Shown here: positions 59,256 to 64,000 of the stretch, one piece after another
How the letters are laid out: each line of letters begins with the position of its first letter
How positions within the stretch are numbered: the stretch's first letter is position 1
Source: Diogma glabrata
Lineage: Eukaryota > Arthropoda > Insecta > Diptera > Cylindrotomidae
NCBI GenBank assembly: GCA_963693315.1
Contig: CAVNZG010001044.1
Coordinates: forward strand, 27,930 to 91,929
Length of the DNA stretch: 64,000 nucleotides
Reading direction: 5' to 3'
The notes under the pieces: model-generated
Database searches by the model: none
Seen by the model: only the letters and a program-made list of their open reading frames with translations
Told to the model about the DNA's origin: nothing
Translations under genes and position numbers: made by a program

Positions 59256-60200
59256 TAATATGCAATACTTTATATGCAACACTTAATCTTCATTGACAAC
59301 ATACTCATTCCTACGGTTAAAAATCCGGCATTGTTGGGGGTAATATTGGACCCATTGGACCCATTGAACTTAAATTCAATGCTCATGCTCAACAGATGAT
59401 TTGGAAACCGACAACAGGAACACATGGAAAGCACTAATCGGTGGTTCATTGGGCAAAGGTAAAAACACAATAATTGCAGTATGTAGAGCGATAGAAAAAC
59501 CTATTTCAAATTATGCTGCACCTATATGAACTGAGCACCCCAAGTCAGCTACTCCCACTGGAATAAGTTACAAATATAAGAAAACCCTGTCTTGGAAACA
59601 ACAACTGAGGGTCACTCGGTGGCTCACCGAGATCACCTGCACGATCAATGTAACATATTACCGGTCAGTGAACATAATGAAATGCAAACCAAGCAATATT
59701 TATGGGTCTGTCACAAAGAGCAACATCCCTGGAATAACACCTTATCCACGACTACACCACCTAGAGACATAAGGCGAACAGTGAAATGTTTCTTACATGA
59801 TGTTAGGAACAACCGAGTCACCGGTAACATCGACGAGCTTACGTATCAAACGTGCTTAAAAATAATACATACAAAAACTGTTGAAGACACAATAAGAAAC
59901 TACGCCTTAAATCCAGTTTTCTTGCAACTGAGCAGGCCACCACAGGTCAATGCGGAAGAGATTAAACAACCGCGCAGCACAAGCTCCATCTAGCGCAATT
60001 AAAATCTGGCTGGTCGCCATTATTAAACAACTACATGATTAGGATTGACCAAGAAATTGTTGAAAAGTGTCCCGCATGTGGGGGCACGCCACATGATGCA
60101 GATCACTTATTCTAGTGCCCAAAAAATCCAACCGACCTGACGAAGGAAGATTTGTGGTACCACTCACAGAAAAAAGCAGAATTCGTGAACCTGAACATAG
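59256..60200 (+). pseudogene. Decayed jockey-superfamily LINE 3' fragment
   Basis: Pieces in order: PTVKNPALLGVILD, WNKLQI, DHLHDQCNILPVSEHNEMQT, KQYLWVCHKEQHPWNN, PPRDIRRTVKCFLHDVRNN, LKSGWSPLLNNYMIRI and a zinc-like CPACGGTPHDADHLF. This is the post-RT region of a jockey-group LINE. It has stops and frameshifts; the longest open part is 59592-59993. Confidence 0.75.
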
Positions 60201-60946
60201 AGCTGGAATAGTAGCACCGCACCAGTCGCAACAACAATATAAAATCAAATTAAAATAGTATAAGACAAAATGTAGATCCTTTTGGATGTACAACCCGATA
60301 TCGTAGTTAAAATATATATAATATAGTGATTAGGCAGTAACAAATTTTTGAAATTCCGAGAAAACCATTACAATACGTAGTTTTTCATATGAAATACACC
60401 TTTAAAAGAGACTTGCTACACGTTGACCCAATAAAATAAACGAGTTATTGTTTTATTCTTATTAAACAAAATAACATAAGGGATATTGAGAAAATCCGTT
60501 CGTTCATTAAACTATCACTAAAAATAGTAGTTCTCAATACTCAAACGAAAATCAAAGAAATTCATTATTTTTTGGGAAATTTTCGCTTTATTTTGCAAAC
60601 AAGGTTTCACAAAAATGAAATAAATAAAATAAAATATTGAAAATCCATTTGATTTTCACTTTAGTATAAAATATAACTTAATTTTAATCTAAACTATAAT
60701 ATAATATTGATTTTAATTTCAAAAAGATGTTTATCACGACGTTTTGAGTAGCCTTTAAAATATTTTTATATACGGTTTTTAGCTGTCAATTACTTATTTC
60801 TAATTTGTCCTAAAATTCACTGCAAATTCATTCTGAGGGGAAATTTGAGTAGGGGTATGTAGAGTTTTTTTTATATTTTTCAATTGCGTTATAACTCTCC
60901 AAAATTCGATATAAATATGCGATATAGCACTACAAAATGACCATCC

Positions 60947-61108
60947 TGTTCTTTTTTTTAATTGAAGAATGTCGTCACATTTTGATATGTCATCAACAAA
61001 CTTTTTAAACCGCATGAGTTTGCCTTTTAAAACACCACGTTGTTTAACGAAATGGGAAATACTTTTGACATCTTCACTAGAACGTTCGATTAATGAAATG
61101 TCAGACAT
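60947..61108 (-). pseudogene. BEL gag N-terminus
   Basis: ATG at 61108, with QRGVLKGKLMRFKKFVDDIS and DDILQLKK, the charged helical start typical of BEL gag. Coding breaks at the insert boundary (60946) and continues at 54610. The open frame that runs on to 60800 is insert DNA. Confidence 0.75.
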
Positions 61109-61580
61109 TTTAACACGATTTTAACACGATTTTAACACGAGTAGAATTAAAATAAAGGTATAAAAAACGGCAATTTTTTAACAAATAAAATAGAGAGACT
61201 TACCACCTTTGATGTTTTCTTGTAAAATATGTAGTTTTTTCGTCAACTATATGTGGTTGGTTCCTCCAATTAAACGTAATGTAATGTTGAATGTAATTGT
61301 TTGTCACTTCTTTGAAAAACTGCGTTTCGTTGCAGATTTTTCTTTTATTCACAATAATATTTTTAAAACACTTTGCTGCGTTGCGTTGCAGGCTTTTAAT
61401 ATATACGTATACGTGTGTAATTATAATTTTAGATTGTTTTTATGTTTCGCTGCAAATTGTACATTTTATCACACACTTTGTTTTATATTATTTTTTTTAT
61501 ATTGAACTATTATTTTTTATATTATGATTAACGTTGCGTTACGTTGCAAGTTAATACGATAGTCTCAAATCCGTATTGTT
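61109..61580 (-). other. BEL 5' leader
   Basis: Non-coding DNA between primer site and gag start. A 12-bp word TTTTAACACGAT is repeated three times at about 61107-61141, right before the gag ATG. Confidence 0.6.
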
Positions 61581-61600
61581 GAATCTGGCTCGAAGGACCA
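61581..61600 (-). promoter_or_regulatory. BEL primer-binding site, tRNA-Tyr
   Basis: The minus strand reads TGGTCCTTCGAGCCAGATTC one base after the 5' LTR. This is complementary to the 3' end of insect tRNA-Tyr (acceptor strand TCGAAGGA plus CCA). Confidence 0.8.
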
Positions 61601-61601
61601 A

Positions 61602-62219
61602 TGATGTTGTTGGAGCTTAATTATATAAAACAACTATATTTGTTAATTGTTTTAAGCTCTTATTCCTTTCAACTTAATCAAAAGGAATAATTATTGTTCG
61701 TACTGTTATATAAAACACTTTATTTTTTTTTTTTTATTTTAAATTAAATTATATGATTTTATTTATTTTTATTTATGTTTAACATGTATATATATATTGA
61801 TAGGTATCTTAGATGAGACTGCTAAAAAAATAATTTTAATTCTAAATGTAATGTTGATTTTTTTTTATTTCTTTATTGAAGGTGGTCCAAATTAAAAAAC
61901 TAAGAGTAAAACTAATTTCATTGGTTATCAATTATAAAGGGAGTTGAAACAAATATGAATATAAAGTTAAACAAAATAAGGAAAGGGAAGAAATTATTGA
62001 AAGGTTTATTATTAATATTTGAGAATTTCCGAAATTATAAAAAATGAAAATCTGCATGCCAGATGTTAAATTTATTTTGAGAAAAAGTGGATTTTACGTT
62101 AATAAAGATTTTAAAATGTTTATGACATATAATAAAAGTAAACTAAAAAAAGGATAAACAACGATTATTTTAAATTTAAAAGAAAAATATTAAATATTTA
62201 TATAGGGTGAACCTCAACA
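61602..62219 (-). repeat. BEL 5' LTR
   Basis: 618 bp, partner of 48777-49395. It would promote transcription of the element on the minus strand. Confidence 0.88.
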
Positions 62220-62224
62220 ATGTT

Positions 62225-62545
62225 TTACACACAATTAATTCACAAACAAGCCACTTAATAGGAAATATAGTGTCCAATTAAAATTCGAAAATAACGAAAC
62301 TGTTCGAAAATAAGGAAAGTGTACATAAGTTCTACCCAAGATTTGTAAATCTCACAAACATATAGTTGACAGATTCAGAAATTATACTATTATCTAAAGG
62401 TTTAAGTTATAATATTCCTAGCTTTCATAAAAACCATCTTGAATCTGAAATTATTAATTGTGAAACAGCTATTAAAATGCTACCTACTCAAGAACCCCGC
62501 AATGAAGAAATGAATATTAAACAGACAATTCAACTCACTAAATAA
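62225..62545 (+). pseudogene. Penelope-like element, continuation (right of BEL insertion)
   Basis: After the right ATGTT the frame resumes with HTINSQTSHLIG and, after stops and shifts, FYPRFVNLTNI, DSEIILLSKGLSYNIPSFHK and ESEIINCETAIKMLP, the pre-RT segment of Penelope-like elements. It ends before the RT. Confidence 0.55.
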
Positions 62546-63028
62546 AGTTTCAATAAGGTCCAATAAAAACGCTTCATTTACTATTTTTTAACAAATCAAA
62601 ACGAATTATATCGATTATTTTTCTCTAGTGGGAAGGAACAGCAAATTATAGTGACTATTTTCGGCCTACTTAATATATTAATTTAAAACTAGAGATATTG
62701 AGATAATTTTTTTTTCTTAATGAGATAGTTTTTTTTTATTTATAATTTTGTTTAAAAGATAATTATTAGTTTCTAAATAAAACTTTTTCTACAAATTATT
62801 CAATAATACAATATTGTATAAAAATGCAATTTGCAAATAATATAAATGTCCGTTTTCATTCATAAATGATTGCATGTTTATGTTTATTTGTCAAAAATAA
62901 ATTACAAATTTATAACATTTATGCGCCTACTAAGATGAAATAATTTTTAATTTTGTTTGACAACAAAGGATTATATTGTATGAAACAATGTTACTATTTC
63001 TGTTCGTTAAATTGTCTGCTAAATACAA
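62546..63028. other. AT-rich interval, nothing recognised
   Basis: No supported feature. Confidence 0.25.
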
Positions 63029-63160
63029 CTCGTCATCAAATTATTAGTCGATTATTTTTCAACATTACCACTCATGCCATTTGAGGTTAAAAATTTCCTC
63101 AAATGACATTCGTAATAATGATTATGAAAAATAATCGACTATTATTTGTCGACTCGTAGA
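63029..63160. repeat. Imperfect palindrome, arms about 60 bp
   Basis: The left arm with AGTCGATTATTTTTC and CATTTGAGG is mirrored by CCTCAAATG and GAAAAATAATCGACT around a short AT loop near 63087-63098. It would fold into a long hairpin. Confidence 0.65.
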
Positions 63161-64000
63161 AATAGGTAGATTTCGAGATCAGACAGTTGTGTGTACAAGT
63201 AGAATCTGATGTATCAGATTAGTTTAAACAAAACAAACTAATTACAAACAGATATCGAACAAATTTTAAAAAGAAAATTAGCTACATATAAGCATAACTA
63301 CATCTATCCAATTTTGCAACAAACAAATATCAGATCTACCACAGAACATATGTGTGACAATTTATGACAATATATGAAAAACAAATGCCAACCTACTCTA
63401 TATCATATATCGTGCAACTACTGCAAAATATCAAAATAGTTTATTTCTAAGAAAAACAAAGGTTTTTTTTCTATTCAAATCTTTTTATTTTTTTTTTTCA
63501 TTGACTGTTATAAGGTTTTTGCAAATTGTTTTTCTTAAGGATTGTTGCACACTTTTTTGTTGAAGCCGACGAGTCAAAAATCTCTAACTGCAGAGGTTTA
63601 TGTTTATAAGAAACGGATTAAAATGTTTCCACAGATTCTAAATTTATGAAGTTTTTAAAAATATTAGTATCCAAACGGCCGTTATAACGGATTTAAAAAC
63701 CAATTTATTTTCTAGTATAAAGCTTCTAGTTTCTTAACCATGTGTTGGATTTAGCTGATTTACGAACTTGTCCAAGATATTCATAAAACACACATTTTTA
63801 AACAAAGTTTTTTGATCTGGCTCCACAAATGCGACCGTGAGAGTGCCGCTTGTTTCAAACGCATTTTGTGTTATACAAGCTTTTTTGTTGGAGCCGCTCA
63901 CTCAGAAACTTCCAACTGCAGAGGTCTATTTTTTGGAAGAAATTGATAAAAAAGATTTCAAAAATTCTAAATTTGTGAAGTTTTGAAAAATATTAGTATT
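63161..64000 (-). mobile_element. DINE-1/Helentron-like element, copy 3 (runs off window)
   Basis: Minus-strand relative of 6147-8214: the 3' subterminal GAAATCTACC lies at 63164-63174 (as GGTAGATTTC on plus) and CGACCGTGAGAGTGCCGC at about 63834 is the inverse of the internal AGCGGCACTCTCACGGTCG. Units with CTAACTGCAGAGGT / CCAACTGCAGAGGT recur about 328 bp apart (63553 and 63881). Confidence 0.6.

Larger units (their letters stand above)
54611..60946. mobile_element. 6.34 kb TIR-bounded insert in BEL gag, carrying LINE fossils
   Basis: GGATGGTCATTTTGTAGTG at 54611-54629 is repeated in inverse at 60928-60946, and weaker similarity runs a few bases further in. The two ends sit exactly where gag coding breaks off and resumes. 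Inside are relics of RTE, R1 and jockey-like LINEs and simple repeats, but no transposase. It must be younger than the young BEL around it, yet its cargo is old. Ends of the form C(A/T)GGATGG recall hAT elements, but I find no clean target duplication. The interior not listed separately (54630-55555, 58140-59255, 60300-60800) is AT-rich and unassigned. Confidence 0.7.
48777..62219 (-). mobile_element. Complete BEL/Pao LTR retrotransposon, itself interrupted
   Basis: Two LTRs (48777-49395 and 61602-62219) enclose, on the minus strand, a tRNA-Tyr primer site, gag, protease, RT, RNase H and integrase. ATGTT lies directly outside both LTRs (48772-48776, 62220-62224), a perfect 5-bp target duplication. 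Without the 6.34 kb insert at 54611-60946 the element is about 7.1 kb, normal for BEL. Pol carries two in-frame stops. The LTRs differ by only about two substitutions, one T-run length and a terminal rearrangement, so the insertion is recent. Confidence 0.9.

Noticed and set aside
54601..60970. AATTGAA words beside both ends of the 6.3 kb insert as an 8-bp target duplication
   Set aside because: The right-hand word is 11 bases away from the TIR and rejoining there would break the gag frame; left unresolved.
61602..62219. Reading the right-hand LTR as a solo LTR with an ATGT duplication
   Set aside because: A tRNA-Tyr primer site and BEL gag start lie directly inside it, and a 5-bp ATGTT pair brackets the whole element. 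The inner ATGT is coincidental.
1..64000. CRISPR arrays, bacterial operons, rRNA genes
   Set aside because: No regularly spaced repeats, ribosome-binding patterns or rRNA-like sequence; the window is eukaryotic.

Overview
The window is AT-rich, repeat-dense animal DNA. Short GT-AG introns and the types of mobile element present (BEL/Pao with a tRNA-Tyr primer site, R1-, LOA-, RTE- and jockey/CR1-type LINEs, Penelope-like, Helitron and DINE-1-like elements) point to an insect, most likely a fly. The species cannot be told from the sequence. A run of exactly 200 Ns at 20915-21114 is a scaffold gap, so sequence on its two sides may not be truly adjacent.

Layout. 1-5.35 kb: a jockey/CR1-type LINE (minus strand) cut inside its reverse transcriptase by a 2.13 kb terminal-inverted-repeat (TIR) element. 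6.1-8.2 kb: two head-to-tail copies of a Helentron-like (DINE-1-like) non-autonomous element. 8.9-13.7 kb: a TA-flanked MITE, several direct-repeat pairs and a Helitron 3' end. 14.4-15.3 kb: a 5'-truncated LINE. 18.2-20.9 kb: an open LOA/R1-type LINE ORF cut by the gap. 21.9-26.0 kb: the most gene-like stretch, with a compact PPP1R15-type domain (minus), a spliced, intact GTSF1-like double CHHC zinc-finger gene (plus), and a broken packaging-type ATPase (minus). 26.4-27.8 kb: a mosaic of short repeats. 28.3-36.9 kb: MITEs, a 3.9 kb Helitron with canonical ends and a helicase relic, and a large, rearranged inverted duplication. 39.7-41.2 kb: the second copy of a repeat family also found at 30.5-31.9 kb, followed by a DNAJB11 (ERdj3/shv) pseudogene. 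42.2-45.6 kb: a nearly full-length but broken RTE-type LINE.

48.5-62.5 kb is a three-level nest. A Penelope-like element (plus) was split by a complete BEL/Pao retrotransposon (minus; 48777-62219; two nearly identical LTRs, 5-bp target duplication, tRNA-Tyr primer site). The BEL gag was in turn split by a 6.3 kb insert bounded by 19-bp inverted repeats (54611-60946) that carries fossils of three LINE families. 63.0-64.0 kb holds a long imperfect palindrome and a third, minus-strand copy of the DINE-like family.

Only the GTSF1-like gene, and possibly the PPP1R15-like ORF, look like live host-type genes. GTSF1 family proteins act in Piwi/piRNA silencing of transposons and PPP1R15 proteins direct PP1 to eIF2-alpha. 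Whether their closeness to a packaging-type ATPase relic means anything is inference, raised in the findings.
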